Positions 46,244-58,680 of a stretch of DNA of 64,000 nt are shown here, piece by piece (positions within the stretch are counted from its first letter, which is position 1; the number at the start of each line of letters is the position of its first letter). Origin of the DNA: Zingiber officinale (lineage: Eukaryota; Streptophyta; Magnoliopsida; Zingiberales; Zingiberaceae). The notes under the pieces were generated by a model. That model saw only the letters and a program-made list of their open reading frames with translations, was not told where the DNA came from and searched no databases. The position numbers and the translations under genes were made by a program. Location: positions 3,718,205 through 3,782,204 of the forward strand of contig NC_055987.1 of the NCBI RefSeq assembly GCF_018446385.1. Direction: 5' to 3'.

Positions 46244-46252
46244 AGATATTTT
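46244..46252 (-). promoter_or_regulatory. Evening element in the LUX upstream region
   Basis: The minus strand reads AAAATATCT, a perfect evening element, about 165 bases upstream of the LUX ATG. Morning factors CCA1/LHY bind such sites, and LUX is known to be evening-phased. A single 9-mer in AT-rich DNA can occur by chance, but its position is apt. Confidence 0.55.
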
Positions 46253-46280
46253 CAGTGGAGGAAATATTCAATATATTTAA

Positions 46281-48150
46281 CTTTTATTTTTTCCCCAAAA
46301 AGCGCAGAGTCCGTGGTCTCCTACCAGCCACGTTGTGGGTAAACGGCATCCACCGTCCATGAACACTCAAGTCAATTGTCTTCGTTGGATGAGTAAATAT
46401 TTTGGATGGAAGGAGATCGGACGGCTTAGATGGTTCACCCTCACCCAGAAGACAAGTTGCCTAGTCCACTTTAATGACCCCACATGTCGGGCCCTTTGGT
46501 ATCTACCAATCGCAAATAGGGTACATTCAGACGGGACAACACAAGTAATATAAGTTATTGCAAAAAGAGAAACGTGGACCAGTTAGTGCTGTATTTTAGA
46601 TTCTTAGATTCTTTAATCTGAGCAACGGATTTGTTGGAAGCGTATCATTGGCTGTCGCCGATATAAAAAAAAATCCAAGGATAATGTTTTTTTAATAAAT
46701 ATAAAATAAAATTCAAAAATCTCAAACTTGAACTGCACAGACCTGGTCAAACTCAGTGAGATGGTTTCTGCAACTCTCGTCCCCTTCCCTCCTCCTCCCC
46801 TTCCTCATCTCTTCAGAGAGGAAAGGTGAAGCTCATCAAATAGTCTGTCCTAATTGTAAGAGACTGTGAGAGAGCGAATCACAAATTGTATCTGAATTGC
46901 CGCGAACATCAGGAAATAGATGGCCCTAGATCTGATTGCTGCTATTGAGACGCTTCAAAACTGTTCTGTCGATTGATCTGTCAAGTTGTATAGAACCTTA
47001 TACTCAAATTAAGAGGAACCCGTTTCCATTTAGATCAAGAATGCTACTATAGTATCTATGTGTCAGCACATAGTAGCATCTGTTCAGGAAACTGAAGAAT
47101 AAGATCAGCACAGTTCTAGCCATTTTCAGTATTGCTTCAATAGTGATTCTGTTTGTCTTTACAGATGAATCTACTTGAACAGGAACAGAGTGGAGAAATC
47201 ACAATCGATGCCCAATTTTTTTTTATCCTAAACTCATCTCTCACAGTGTGCTTTTGTTTTAAAGACGATAGATTGAATAATGTATTTGAATGCTGGAATC
47301 TTCCAGTGTATATGCTGCTGATAACAAGGTTGGAGCTCAATAATTATTGTAATGTTTCCTAAGTTGGAGGTTTTGAATCTAATGCTCGAATCCAATTCAT
47401 TTTTTATCATCCGAGTTTGTTGATTCTTGATTAATTAAGTTTGATAATTTAACTGCTACTGTGTTGCTTACAAGTCTTGATCTTGCTGAGCTGAACTCTA
47501 AATTGTCTTGATCGTTCAAGAAATCTTAGATCATGTCGACACTAATTAAAAATCCTTTGCATGAAGTAATGATAGAGCTTAAAAATATATAAAAAAAGTG
47601 GAGTTTCGATGACCAATTTGTCAAAATAGAAGGGGTCTTTTTCTACTATTTTAAGATCAAATTATCATCTCAAAACACTCTAATTATTGAGAAATTGCGT
47701 ACAGAGGGATCAAATCTAACACAATTATTAGAAGAGGTCCTTGTCGCAGATGACGACGAAGATTATATAAATATTTAAGAATCTACATCACTAGTATTAA
47801 TTTGTGATTATTTATGTCCTACAATAATAGAATGGGAAAGTTCCAATTTTCTCCTTACAAATTGGTCATTAACCTTTTTTTTAAAAAAAAAAAAAGATGT
47901 CGCTGTTTAAATCTTTCAAGCTAATTCGAAAATTATTTTAGTTTTTTATAATAAGTCAATATATTAAAATTTTTTAAGTGTTAAAAAAATATATTTTAAT
48001 TAATATCTATTTTTTGTTGTTGTAAATTAATTCGCAATCAGGTTATAGTACCTTTTTAGTGGGAGGAATAGGAAATAAACATATTTAAGGTACTATTTGA
48101 TTAAAAAAATAATATCCTTTGTATGTGTCGCCTAGTTATTGGTCCAGCGG
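46281..48150. other. Intergenic region upstream of LUX
   Basis: Contains ACGT-core motifs (CCACGT near 46327 and 46571) and a CT-rich then purine-rich stretch at 46.76-46.92 kb that looks like a transcribed leader but has no substantial ORF. The rest is AT-rich with no gene seen. Confidence 0.35.
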
Positions 48151-48759
48151 ATAATTTAAACACTGATGATCAAATGAATCCTAACAACCATTTGCAAAAT
48201 TTAACGAGAGAAGTGAAGGGAGAATTGTCTTGTGTTTTATTTCTATCAAATACTTTAAATAGAGTAATGTAGAAATAGAAGAATACAATAATTCATCAAT
48301 TAATAATTAAATTAAATTAAATTAAATTATCTATTATAACACTCACAAAAAAATGATAGATCAAAAATCTAACGCGTCATTAAAACCTTCCTAATAAAAT
48401 CCAATGGAAACAAACTTTAACTAATGGAAAAAAGAACATTAGTAGATACTTCTCTTGGTTTCAATCACTAAAGATTTTTTAATTGATGCATTTATATCTT
48501 GTGCATCAATTTCTTGAATATCAACATCGGTAATATTTTTGTGAATAAATCAACTACATTATCACTAGAACGAATTTGCTGGACATCAATATCACCTTTC
48601 TTCTAAAGTTCATCTGTGTAGAAGAATTTTGGTAAAATATGTTTTGTTTTATCCCCTTTAATATAACCTCCATTTAGTTGTGCAATACAAACAACATTAT
48701 CTTCAAATATAGTCATCGGGTTATCTTTAGTTTTTGTTAGTTCATATGATTCTTGAATA

Positions 48760-50039
48760 TGCTGGTGGTACGGGAAGCATCTGACGATTGAACCTGTGTT
48801 TTGATTATGTCAAAACGTCCAAAGTTAAGTTATCATGTTACCTAACAAGATTTATTGAACTTGCAGGAAAGTCCTAAATTGTCTTAGGCAAAAGTCCTAG
48901 TGGATTCTAGGCAGGTGAAAACTCTTAGGGGGTGGTAACCCTAAGTCCTAGGGGGCGGTAACCCTAAATGGTGGAAATTTCTAGCTGGGATTAAGCAAGT
49001 GGAAAACCATAGGGGGTGGTAACCCTAAGTCCTACGGGATGGTAACCCTAGATCGTAGGGGGTGGTAACCCTAGATTGTGAAAAATCCTAGGGGATGGTA
49101 ACCCTAGGTCTTAGGGAGTGATAACCCTAGACAAAAAGTCCAATCGGTCTGGAGGACCGATCTGGCAACAGGTAAACTCTTCTGAGAGGAGTAGGAGAGA
49201 ACGTGTTCCCCGACAAGAGAACAGTAAGCGTCGGTTCAACTTAGGATTTTCGAGAAATCCAAAGTCAGAATCGAACAGTCCGATGACTGTCGAGTATTTA
49301 TATTTATCTCATTTTATTGTGCTAAATTTGTTTTGCAGGGTATACTTTGTTTGTGGACTAATATGTCTTGCATGAAGAGAGTTGCACAAGATAAGTCTCG
49401 GATGAACAGTATCCGAGGTGATCTCCATGGAGCTTGGAGGCGCCTTGGGTGTGTTAGTCGAAGTCACACGCAGCAAGGTGCGAAGGCGCCTTCCAAGGAG
49501 ATGGAAGGCGCCTTGGACGTTAAATGGAAGGTGCCTTCCAGGGAGCTTGAAGGCATCTTTGGGCGGATAAGCAATGAAGACCCAGGAGCTTATCGACATT
49601 GCGAATTCGGCGGGCTGGAGGCGCCTTCTATGGAGGCTGAAGGCACCTTCCACGGGTTATTTAAGCCCGATTTGAGCAGCAGGTAAAGGACAACAATAAC
49701 TTGCAATCCTTCTTCCGTGTGCTGCTAACAAATCGATCGGATGAAGCTCTAACTCTACTCCGACAACTAGAAGTTTTCCATTTCAGATTTCCTTGCTGCC
49801 AGTATAATAGTAGTGCTTTAATTATTGTATTCTTTTGTAATATTTTCGAAGTTATAGTGATTGTCAATCGAAAGTACTCTTTCGTGCGGACCTTGGAGTA
49901 GGAGTCACCACAGGCTCCACACCAAGTAAAATTCTTGGTGTTTGCATTGTTGATTTTTCCGCTGCGTGTTCTACTCGAAACGAATGAATTAGCCATGAGC
50001 GCTATCCCCCCCCCCCCCTTAGCGCTTTTCAATCCTACA
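48760..50039 (+). mobile_element. 1280-bp solo-LTR-like element with C-tract end (family X, copy 1)
   Basis: Begins TGCTGGTGGTACGGGAAG and ends with a 13-base C run, then TTAGCGCTTTTCAATCCTACA. The interior has a GGGGGTGGTAACCCTAA-type repeat (48930-49130), a palindrome-rich part around AAGGCGCCTTCCA (49430-49650) and a TATA-like TTATTTAAG (49657). It interrupts the copia RNase H frame. The 5-base flanks GAATA/TATAA do not match clearly. Copy 2 at 57731 has the same architecture. Confidence 0.65.
48930..49135. repeat. Short repeats GGGGGTGGTAACCCTA
   Basis: About six to seven irregular copies of GGGGTGGTAACCCTAAGTCC lie in the U3-like part of the family X element. The sister copy has a comparable GTGAGTGAAGC-based array. 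Confidence 0.8.
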
Positions 50040-50918
50040 TATAAAATGTCATGGATCTCAACCATATACATTCTCGACTTGTTTCATGCATTATAATAAT
50101 TTCAAATTGATTTAATGATGTTGTTGTTAAAGTTGGTTTTGTTGACTTCCATGATATAGTGGTGTCTCTTCTTGTAAACACATAACCTATTTGAGATCTA
50201 ACTTTGTATAGATTTGAAAGGTAATCTGCATCTACATATCCTACTAAACACAAATTTATTCTATCGAATAAAATAACCCATGTTTGTTGTACCATAAAGG
50301 TAACGAAATATATGCTTTATGTATGATCGGTGTGCATTGATAGATGGGGAGTGAATATCGACAATCTTTCTTTTCAATTTCTTCATTCATTCGTCTTTCT
50401 ATCAAAGCTAGTATGCAGTGGAATAATAATAAACAAAACAGAAAGAAAGACTCATACTTGGTTCCCAACCCCCCATGGTCAGTATGTCCAAAACCTAATC
50501 ATGGGGCATGCCCGTCCACTAGTGGTCTCCTTTACAAAAGTTTTCCGTAAAGAAACACGTCTTACAGTTTAAGCACAAGCACAAAATATATGAAACAAAG
50601 TACATCTTGTAATGAAAAATATAAACAAAATGTTGTCGATCGTTCCAAAAGTCGTGAATACCTCGCACTCTTCCTAGCACTTCCCTGGTCGCACGAGCAA
50701 AGTCTTGTCATCTTTTGAGTGTAAAGTCGAAGACCGTAGAGTAGAGAATTGATATTCATGAATATAAAGCCTTTGTTTTCTTTTATAGAGTTGGATCATA
50801 TATTTATCTTGATCAACTCTTATCTGGATGAAGTCATATCTAGATTGAGTCTTATCTTTATCCACATCATCTAACTTATCCTTATCCTCATCTAAATCAT
50901 TAAGTTAAACATGATCTT

Positions 50919-51653
50919 TGTAGGATCGAAAAGAATTTAGATATCTCCACAATGACATGATATTGTCCACTTTAGGCCTAAGCCCTCATGGTTTTTGCTC
51001 TTGGGCTCTACCCAAAAGGCCTCATGCCAATGGAGATATCTTTCTCTTATAAACCCATGATCTTTTCCATGTGTTTTCAATATGGGACTATGTTTGCAAC
51101 CTTGCAACCCCAACAATCCCCCCCTCAAACAAAGGACCATGGGCTTCCCACGTCCGATCCTTGACCCACCAGGTCTTCCTGCCCCTCGGTCTACCCGACC
51201 TACTAGGACTTCCTGCCCCTCGGTCTACCCGACCTACTAGGACTTTCTTGCCTAGCCGCAACTAGGACTTCCTGCCCCTCGGTCCACCCGACCTACTAGG
51301 ACTTCCTGCCCGGTGTCTGGTCCTCTTGATCCGAACATAGGAGCCCCCACTTTCTTTGTTCGAGGTCAATATTGTACTCACATGGTTCAATCAAACCATA
51401 GCTCTTATGCACAGTCGGCGGTTAAACCTTCTGGCTGTCCGGGCTCTGATACCAATTGTAGGATCGAAAAGAATTTAGATATCTCCACAATGACATGATA
51501 TTGTCCACTTTGGGCCTAAGCCCTCATGGTTTTTGCTCTTGGGCTCTACCCAAAAGGTCTCATGCCAATGGAGATATCTTTCTCTTATAAACACATGATC
51601 TTTTCCATGTGTTTTCAATATGGGACTATGTTTGCAACCTTGCAACCCCAACA
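50919..51653 (-). mobile_element. Complete TRIM (terminal-repeat retrotransposon in miniature), 735 bp
   Basis: Two 197-bp terminal repeats (50919-51115 and 51457-51653) are nearly identical and flanked by ATCTT on both sides (50914-50918, 51654-51658). Read on the minus strand, the LTR begins TGTTGGGGTTGCAAGG and ends TTCGATCCTACA. It is followed by TGGTATCAGAGCCCGG, a primer-binding site complementary to initiator tRNA-Met. The other end has a polypurine tract GAGGGGGGGAT just before the second LTR. It has no coding capacity. Near-identity of the LTRs suggests recent insertion. Confidence 0.95.
51160..51310. repeat. Short tandem repeats inside the TRIM
   Basis: GACTTCCTGCCCCTCGGTCT followed by ACCCGACCTACTAG recurs about four times at intervals of about 35-60 bases in the TRIM interior. 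Confidence 0.75.
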
Positions 51654-53502
51654 ATCTTTTCCCACATCAACTCATTTCTGATAACTCAACAATCTAGAAT
51701 CAAACTCAGTCAGTCTACCAAACCACTGGTTTGGTTTACTGAACTAGTTTAGGTCTGGTTTGATTCGAATCAAGTCTGGTTCACCCATTTGCATTTGTCA
51801 ATTCTCTGTTTTGCTTCCAGCTCTAAGTTCCTATAAAACAACCATACAAAACACAAACAAGCAACCTAGCATGTATATGTAAGTCTGTCTGACCTACTAG
51901 GCTTACGCTTTGTTTAGAGGTTCCTCCTCCAAGTCTACCACCTAAGAGTCAATCCATTAGGATTAAGTCGCACTCCTATAAGTCTACCTGGCCTACTAGA
52001 CTTACCTTTTACTTGAAGGTCCCTCCTCCAAGTCTACCAACTAAGGGTCAATCCTTTAGGATCAAGTTGCACTCCTGTAAGTCTATTCGGCCTACTAGGT
52101 TTCATGCTTGGACTGTATCCAAGATTTTACCACTTAAGGCTTACTCCTTGGGATTTCACCACATAGGATTCACTCTCCCAGGATTTTCCTTTGCCAAGTA
52201 TATGATCACCTTTGACCTACTTGGACTTACCCTTGCCAGACATCTAGTCCTACAAATATGTATGGACTTTGCTTTACCTGGCCTCTAGTTAGGACTTGTC
52301 CTTGCTGTGCATACATTCATACAAACCTACCTGGACTTTATCTTGTCTAAACTCCAATTAGGATTTTCCCTTGCCATACATCCATTTCACAATTTAAGCA
52401 CAAACACAAAAAAAAATATATAAAACAAAGTACATCTTGTAATGAAAAATACAAACAAAGTATTATTGATCGCTCTGAAAGTCCTGAGTGGCTCGTACTC
52501 TTCCTATCCCTTCCCTAGTTGCACGAGCAGAGGCTTGTTGTCTTTTGAGTGAATAGTCAAAGACTGTAGAGTATAGAATTGATGTTCATGAACATAAAGC
52601 CTTTGTCTCCTTTTATAGAGTTAGATCAAATTCTTATCTGGATCAACTCTTATTTGGATGAAGTCATATTTGGATCAACCCTTATCTTTATCCATATCAT
52701 CTAACTTATCCTTATCCTCATCTAAATTATCAAGTTGAACCTGATCTTTTTCTACATCAGCTTCTATGTTAACATTTTTGACAACTCAGTTAATCTACTG
52801 AACTAGTTTATGTTTAGTTAGATCCGAGCCAAGTTTGGTTCATCCATTTGAGTTTGTCAGTTCTTTGTTTTGCTTCTAGCTCCAAGTTTCTACAAAACAA
52901 CCATACAAAATACAAACAAGTAACCTAGCATATATTTGTAAGTCTATCTTACCTACTAGGCTTACGTTTTACTTGGAGGTCCCTCATCCAAGTTTACCAC
53001 CTAAGGGTCAATCCTTTAGGATCAAATTGCACTCTTGTAAATATATCTGACCTACTAGGCTTATCTTTTATTTGAAGGTCTCTCCTCCAAGTCTACCACC
53101 TAAGGGTCAATCTCTTAGAATCAAGTTTCACTCCTATAAGTCTACTTGACCAATTATGCTTCATGCTTGGATTACATCTAAGACTTTACCACCTAAGACT
53201 TACTTCTTAGGATCTCACCGCCTAAGGTTCACTTCCCCAGGATTTTCCTTTACCAAGCATCTGGTCATCTTTGATCTGCTTAGACTTACCTTTGACAGAC
53301 ATCCGGTCCTACAAACGCGCTTGGACTTTGTTTGACCTAACACCTGGTTAGGACTTGTCTTTGCTAGACATCCAGTCATACAAATCTACCTAGACTTTAT
53401 CTTGCCTAACCTCCAGTTAGGATTTGTTCTTGCCGAACATCTGGTCCTACAAACCTACTTGGACTTTACTTTTCCTAACCTCCAGTTAGAGTTTGTCCAT
53501 CT

Positions 53503-56056
53503 TGTTAGAGTGTATACTAAAAGCCTAGCTTTTGGTATAAACATTTATCTAGAAATAAGAATCGCATTGGTCAAATGTCTACATTTATGATAAATGTAGT
53601 TGCTCAATTAATTTATATTGTAGATAACATGGTGTGTGGTGTCACATACAGAAGATCATGTTATCAGTTCCTTATAAATTATAAACAGTAGCTCACGACC
53701 AAGATGGAAAGGAGCAAACCATTGGAAGGTCGTAGTGTAATTAGGTATTAAGTTTATCTTAACTATATAATTACACTAGTACACTTAGAGTGTATTGAGT
53801 AGGATCATTTGAGGTCGTTCCTTTTATACTGACTTTATAAAGAAACAAAGACCTCGGTTATTATGAAAGTGTGTGCTCTTAATCCTGATATAATAACAAG
53901 CACATATATTTGATATTTATTTCTTTAATTTATCAATGGGTGAGATTTAGTTCGATGAATCAATAAGCCCTATAAGTTGGGAAATGGTATCACTTATAGT
54001 GTGTGTTGTTGATTATAGAAGGAAACTGTGTCCTAGAGATACTAGGTTGATAATGTCCCCAAGAGGAGCTCATAAGGATTGTCATGTTAAACCCTGCAGG
54101 TGGACTTAGTCCGACATGACGATAAGGTTGAGTGGTACTACTCTTGGACTAAGATATTAATTAAATGAGTTGTCAGTAACTCACTTAATTAGTGGACATT
54201 CGATATCTTAAACACAGGGAGACTAACACACTCATAATAAGAAGGAGCAATGTAATTTGGGATTGGTGCGGTAGTTCAATAATAGTTCTCTAGTGGAATG
54301 AATTATTATTGATGAAATTAAGTTGTGTGTTCGGGGCAAACACGGGATGCTTAATTTTATCGGGAGACCAAAATCAATTCCTCCTCTCGGTCCCTATCGT
54401 AGCCTCTTAATTATAGAGTACTATACCCACCTATACCCACCTTCTTACCCATCCTATAGGGGCCGGCCAAGCTAGCTTGGAGACCAAGCTAGGGCCAGGG
54501 TATGTTCATGGGTGAATTCATGTGGCCGTCCCTATTAAAATAAAAAGGAATTTTAATTTTAAAATTTTTCTTATGTGGATAATATAATTTAAAAGAGAGT
54601 TTAAAAATTTAAATCCTTCCTTTTATAAGATTCTACAAAAGATTAAGAGAAGAGTTAAAATCTCTTTCCTTATTTGTAGAATAAAAGGTTGATTTTAATT
54701 TTGGTAAAAACTTTCCTTTTAATTATATTCATGATTTAAAAGAAAGTTTAAAAATTAAAAATTCTCTTTTATTAGTTTCTACAAAAGATTAAGAAAAGAT
54801 TTAATATCTTTCCTTATTTGTAGATTGAAAGGAGATTTTAATTTTTAGAGATAACTTTCCTTTTTGGAAATTATCCACATGTTTAAAAGAAAGATTTTAA
54901 TTTATAAAATTTCTTTTTATTAACCAATCATGAAGGGATTAAAATTATTGGAGAAATTTTTATAAATTTCTAGAAACAAATTAGGAAGTTTTAATTTTTT
55001 TTTAATTAAAACTCTCCTTGTTTTGGGGAGAAGAGTGGCCGGCCATTATAATTTGAAAAGAGAAAACTATTTTAATTAAATAAATTTTCCTTTTCAATGG
55101 CAAAATAATTAAGGAAGTTTTTATTAAATTTTCCTTATTTGCCAAGACCAAGGATTATAAAAGAGGGGGTAGAGGAGGCTTCAAGGCTAACGACTCTATT
55201 CTATTTTTCTCCCTCTTTTCCTTGGTGGTGTGGCCGGCCCTATTTCTCTCCTCTCCTCTTGTTGGCCGAAACTTATCTCTTGGTGGAGCTTTTGTTAGTG
55301 GCCGGATCAAGGAAGGAGAAGAAGGAGAGAAAGCAAGCCTCGTTTCTAACATCCCTTGGAGCATGGTGGTGGTAGCCAAACCTCTTTATCCTAGAAGATG
55401 TTTTGATGGCCGAAACTTGCAAGGAAGAAGAAGGTGATTGGTGGTTTCTCATCTCGGAAGAACGTTGCCTACACAACGTTCGAGGTTAGAAGAGGAATAC
55501 GGTAGAAGATCAAGAGGTCTTTCTAGAAGGTATAACTAGTAATTTTTCCTTTCCACATCATGCTAGTTATTTATGGAAATAATACCAAATACAAGAGGCT
55601 TACGATTCTAGTATTTTGAATATGTTTTTCGATGATGTGTTCTTTTGTTTTATTTTTCCTTGTGATTTGATTGTTCTTTTCGGTTAACCTAAAGTTATTT
55701 TAGGAAATTAAATATTAGCTTTCCATAAAAGGTTTTGTCTAGTCGGTGGTGGTTGCTCCCATATCCAAGAAGGTCATGTGCCTCACCACGTCAGTACTGG
55801 GAACCAATTATGGAAATTAATATTTAATGGAATTAATAACTTAAGGTGATTTGGGTCGAACGTGTTAAGTTCCGCAGGAGATCCAAGTCAAAACCTAAAA
55901 GAACAAATAGATTAAGTTTTGGATCAAACGTATTAAGTTCCGCAGGCGATCCAAAATTTAATTTAAAAGAACACATGGTAGCTAGGAAAAGGTTCAGACC
56001 TTTGTACAAAAATTTTATACAGTGGAACCTCTAGGTTTTCCGAGTAGCAACCAACA
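53503..56056 (+). mobile_element. 2.55-kb solo LTR with CATCT target duplication
   Basis: Starts TGTTAGAGTGTATACTAAAAGCC and ends GTAGCAACCAACA, flanked by CATCT at 53498-53502 and 56057-56061. A TATA box (ATTATAAAAGAGG, about 55154) gives plus orientation. The start and length resemble LTRs of copia elements of the Angela/Tork type, but that is inference. AT-rich inner repeats (TTTAAAAGAAAG, about 54.55-54.9 kb) are present. There is no coding domain. Confidence 0.85.
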
Positions 56057-57899
56057 CATCTAGTCATCCTAATTGGACTTCTCTCTTCCAAACATCAAGT
56101 TCTGTTTGGATCAATGTTTGACCAAACTGATTAGATTTAGGTATATTGTCAAATATCAAAATCCTAGAAATTGATTGCACCAATATTTTATACTATTCCA
56201 ATGTATTTGGGTTGGAGAAGAGCTATATCTTGCTAGATGTTAACATAAAATGCAATATTTAGACGAGTGCAATTGGCGAGGTATGATAATGCTTCAATTG
56301 CACTAAGATATGGTACTTCTTGATCAAGGATGTTTTCTCCATCTTCGAGTGGATGAAAAAGATTTTTCTTAGTATGAAGTAATCAAACAACTGTTGGTGA
56401 AGGCAATAGATGTGCTTTATCTATATAGAAGTGTTTTAGTAACCTTTTGTGTATGAGGATTGATGAACAAATATTCCTTCTGGTAAATATTCAATTTACA
56501 ATCCTAGATAAAATTTTATCTTTCCTAAGTCTTTCATCTCAAATTCACTTTTTAAATAATTTGTAGTCTTGTTTAGTTTTTTGGTAGTCCCTATAAGATT
56601 TAAATTATCGACATATACTGCCACAATTGCAAAACTTTCTTCCATCTTTTTTATAAAAATATACAGACAAATAGTATTATTTGTATAACCTTTTTGTAAT
56701 AAGTATTCACTTAGACAATTGTACCACATGCGTCTTGATTACTTTAATCCATATAATAATTTTTGCAACTTTATTGAGAACATAGTTTTGGGGGTTACAT
56801 CATTTTCTTCTAGTGGTTTGAATCCTTCAGGAATTTTCATGTATATATCACTATCGAGTGAACCATATAGATATGAGTGACCACATCCATAAGTCGCATG
56901 TCCATTTTTTCTGATACAATTATACTAATCAAAAATCAAAAAGTAGTGACATTCATCACAAGTAAATATATTTCCTTATAATCGATTTCAGGTCTCTGTG
57001 AGAAACCTTGAACTACAAGTCTGGCTTTTATCTCATAATTTTACCATTTTCATTCTTTTTTTATACAAACACTCATTTATATCCTGTTGAGATTACATCT
57101 TTAGATGCTCGAACTACAGACCCAAAGACTTTACGTTTCTCTAGATATTTTTGTTCAGTCTGTATAGCCACTTTTCATTTTGGATAGTCATTTCTTTCTT
57201 TACAATCTTTGACAGATTATGGTTCGGGATCTTCATCACCTTACACGATATTCACATTGAGAACGAAAATATCATCAATGATTGTATTGTTTCGATCCCA
57301 TATTTTATGAGACATCAAATAATTTATTGAAATCTCAATATTTTCATGTAACTGTAATTCTTTAGGAACAACATTATCCACATGTGGTTCAATTGATTCC
57401 TCTTATTGTATCATCTAAAATTGCTTCTTTTGGAGCTTTTGATTCTTCCTTTTCTTGTACTTTTCTTTTCGGAAGTACAGTGTCTTTTGATCCAATTGAT
57501 AAATCATGCTTTTAGCGTATTTTAAATACATATGTAGGTAGAGTAATTGATGGTCTTATAGGGACATCAATTTTTACTGGAGTATTCTCTACTTGTATGT
57601 ATGACTTTGTCACATTTTTTGTATTAACAAAAGCATCAGACAATTGATTTATAATTCTTTACAAGTGAACGATTCTTTCCACTTCTTGCTCACATTGATT
57701 ATTGTGGGGATCAAAATGAGATAATGTCTTTGTTGGTGCAATATCCCTCAGGTCAAGGTTGACCTGGGTAACCAAGCTGAGTCTTGGTTTGGGTTTAGAT
57801 GTTTGACAATAAGATATTGATTGAAGAAGAGTCAAGTAGGTCAAGGTTGACTGGATACTTGACTGGGAAGTCCTAACTGGGATGTTAGGCAAAATGGAA

Positions 57900-58145
57900 A
57901 ACCCTAGTGAGTGAAGCTAGGTGAAAGTCCTAGTGAGTGAAGCTAGGCAGATGGAAATCCTGGTGAGTGAAGCCAGGTGAAAGTCCTAGTGAGTGAAGCT
58001 AGGCAGATGGAAATCCTGGTGAGTGAAGTCAGGTGAAAATCCTGGTGAGTGAAGCCAGGTGAAAGTCCTAGTGAGTGAAGCTAGGCAGATGGAAAACCCT
58101 AGTGAGTGAAGCTAGGTGAAAGCCCTGGTGAGTGAAGCCAGGCAA
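57900..58145. repeat. GTGAGTGAAGC repeats in solo LTR copy 2
   Basis: About nine units of GTGAGTGAAGCTAGGTGAAA / GTGAGTGAAGCTAGGCAGAT alternate in an irregular higher-order pattern. Confidence 0.88.
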
Positions 58146-58439
58146 GGGAAAATCCAGATGGATCAAGGATGATCGGACATCTGGTGCTGAGAAGTCCAAG
58201 TAGGTCAAAGGATTGACTGGATACTTGGCATGAAAGAAAAGTCCAAGTAGGTCAAAGGGATTGACCGGATACTTGGCACAGAGAAAAGTCCAAGTGGGTC
58301 AAAGGGATTGACCGGACACTTGGTAAGGGAGTCCTAGCAGGTCAAAGGAGTGACTAGATGCTAGGCATGACATACCAACAGGTCAAGGTTGACCGGATGT
58401 TGGTTTGGGAGGTTTGGGACTTGGTTTTGGACAAAAATC

Positions 58440-58680
58440 AAGTGCTGGATCGATCAGTGGATCGATCCAGACCTGTCCCAGCGAACAGAGAGCCTCTGGA
58501 TCGATCCGTGGATCGATCCAGAGGTCCCAATCGATCAGTGGATCGATTGGGACGCGGCTGCTTCGCGCGATAAGCGCTGGATCGATCCAGCGAGCACAGA
58601 GGCGCTCTGGATCGATCCGTGGATCGATCCAAAGCCTCCCCGATCGATTGGGAACATTCGAATCGATCGGGATCCGACCG
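58440..58680. repeat. GGATCGATCC palindrome array in solo LTR copy 2
   Basis: Repeated self-complementary GGATCGATCC and related CGATTGGGA/TCCCAATCG pairs alternate with short spacers. The array generates overlapping artefact ORFs on both strands with WIDP or SIRGSI repeats. Confidence 0.88.

Larger units (their letters stand above)
48345..50370 (-). pseudogene. Copia RNase H remnant, split by a solo LTR
   Basis: Minus strand: SYIKHIFRYLYGTT (about 50320), LVGYVDADYLSN, RSQIGYVFTRRDTTISWKST and ECIWLRSM up to 50040. After the 48760-50039 insertion it resumes with DNVVCIAQLNGGYIKGDKTK and VQQIRSSDNVVDLFTKILP (about 48700-48510). This is the C-terminal RT/RNase H region of a copia polyprotein, with stops. 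Confidence 0.8.
50460..56150 (-). repeat. Two direct copies of a roughly 1.1-kb LTR-like unit, each interrupted
   Basis: GTTTAAGCACAA..., AAAGTACATCTTGTAATG, TTTTGAGTG and the minus-strand TATA segment (CTATAAAAG at about 50790 and 52617) occur at 50566-50910 and again at 52386-52750. Further shared blocks follow (TGTTTTGCTTC, ACAAAACAACCATACAAAA, CTACTAGGCTTACG). Unit 1 is split by the TRIM; unit 2 runs into the 2.55-kb solo LTR and resumes at 56057. The pair could be the two LTRs of a shrunken element or a tandem duplication. The limits are approximate. Confidence 0.6.

Noticed and set aside
50919-51653. Cassandra-type TRIM with 5S rRNA promoter
   Set aside because: The LTR contains no recognisable 5S internal control region.
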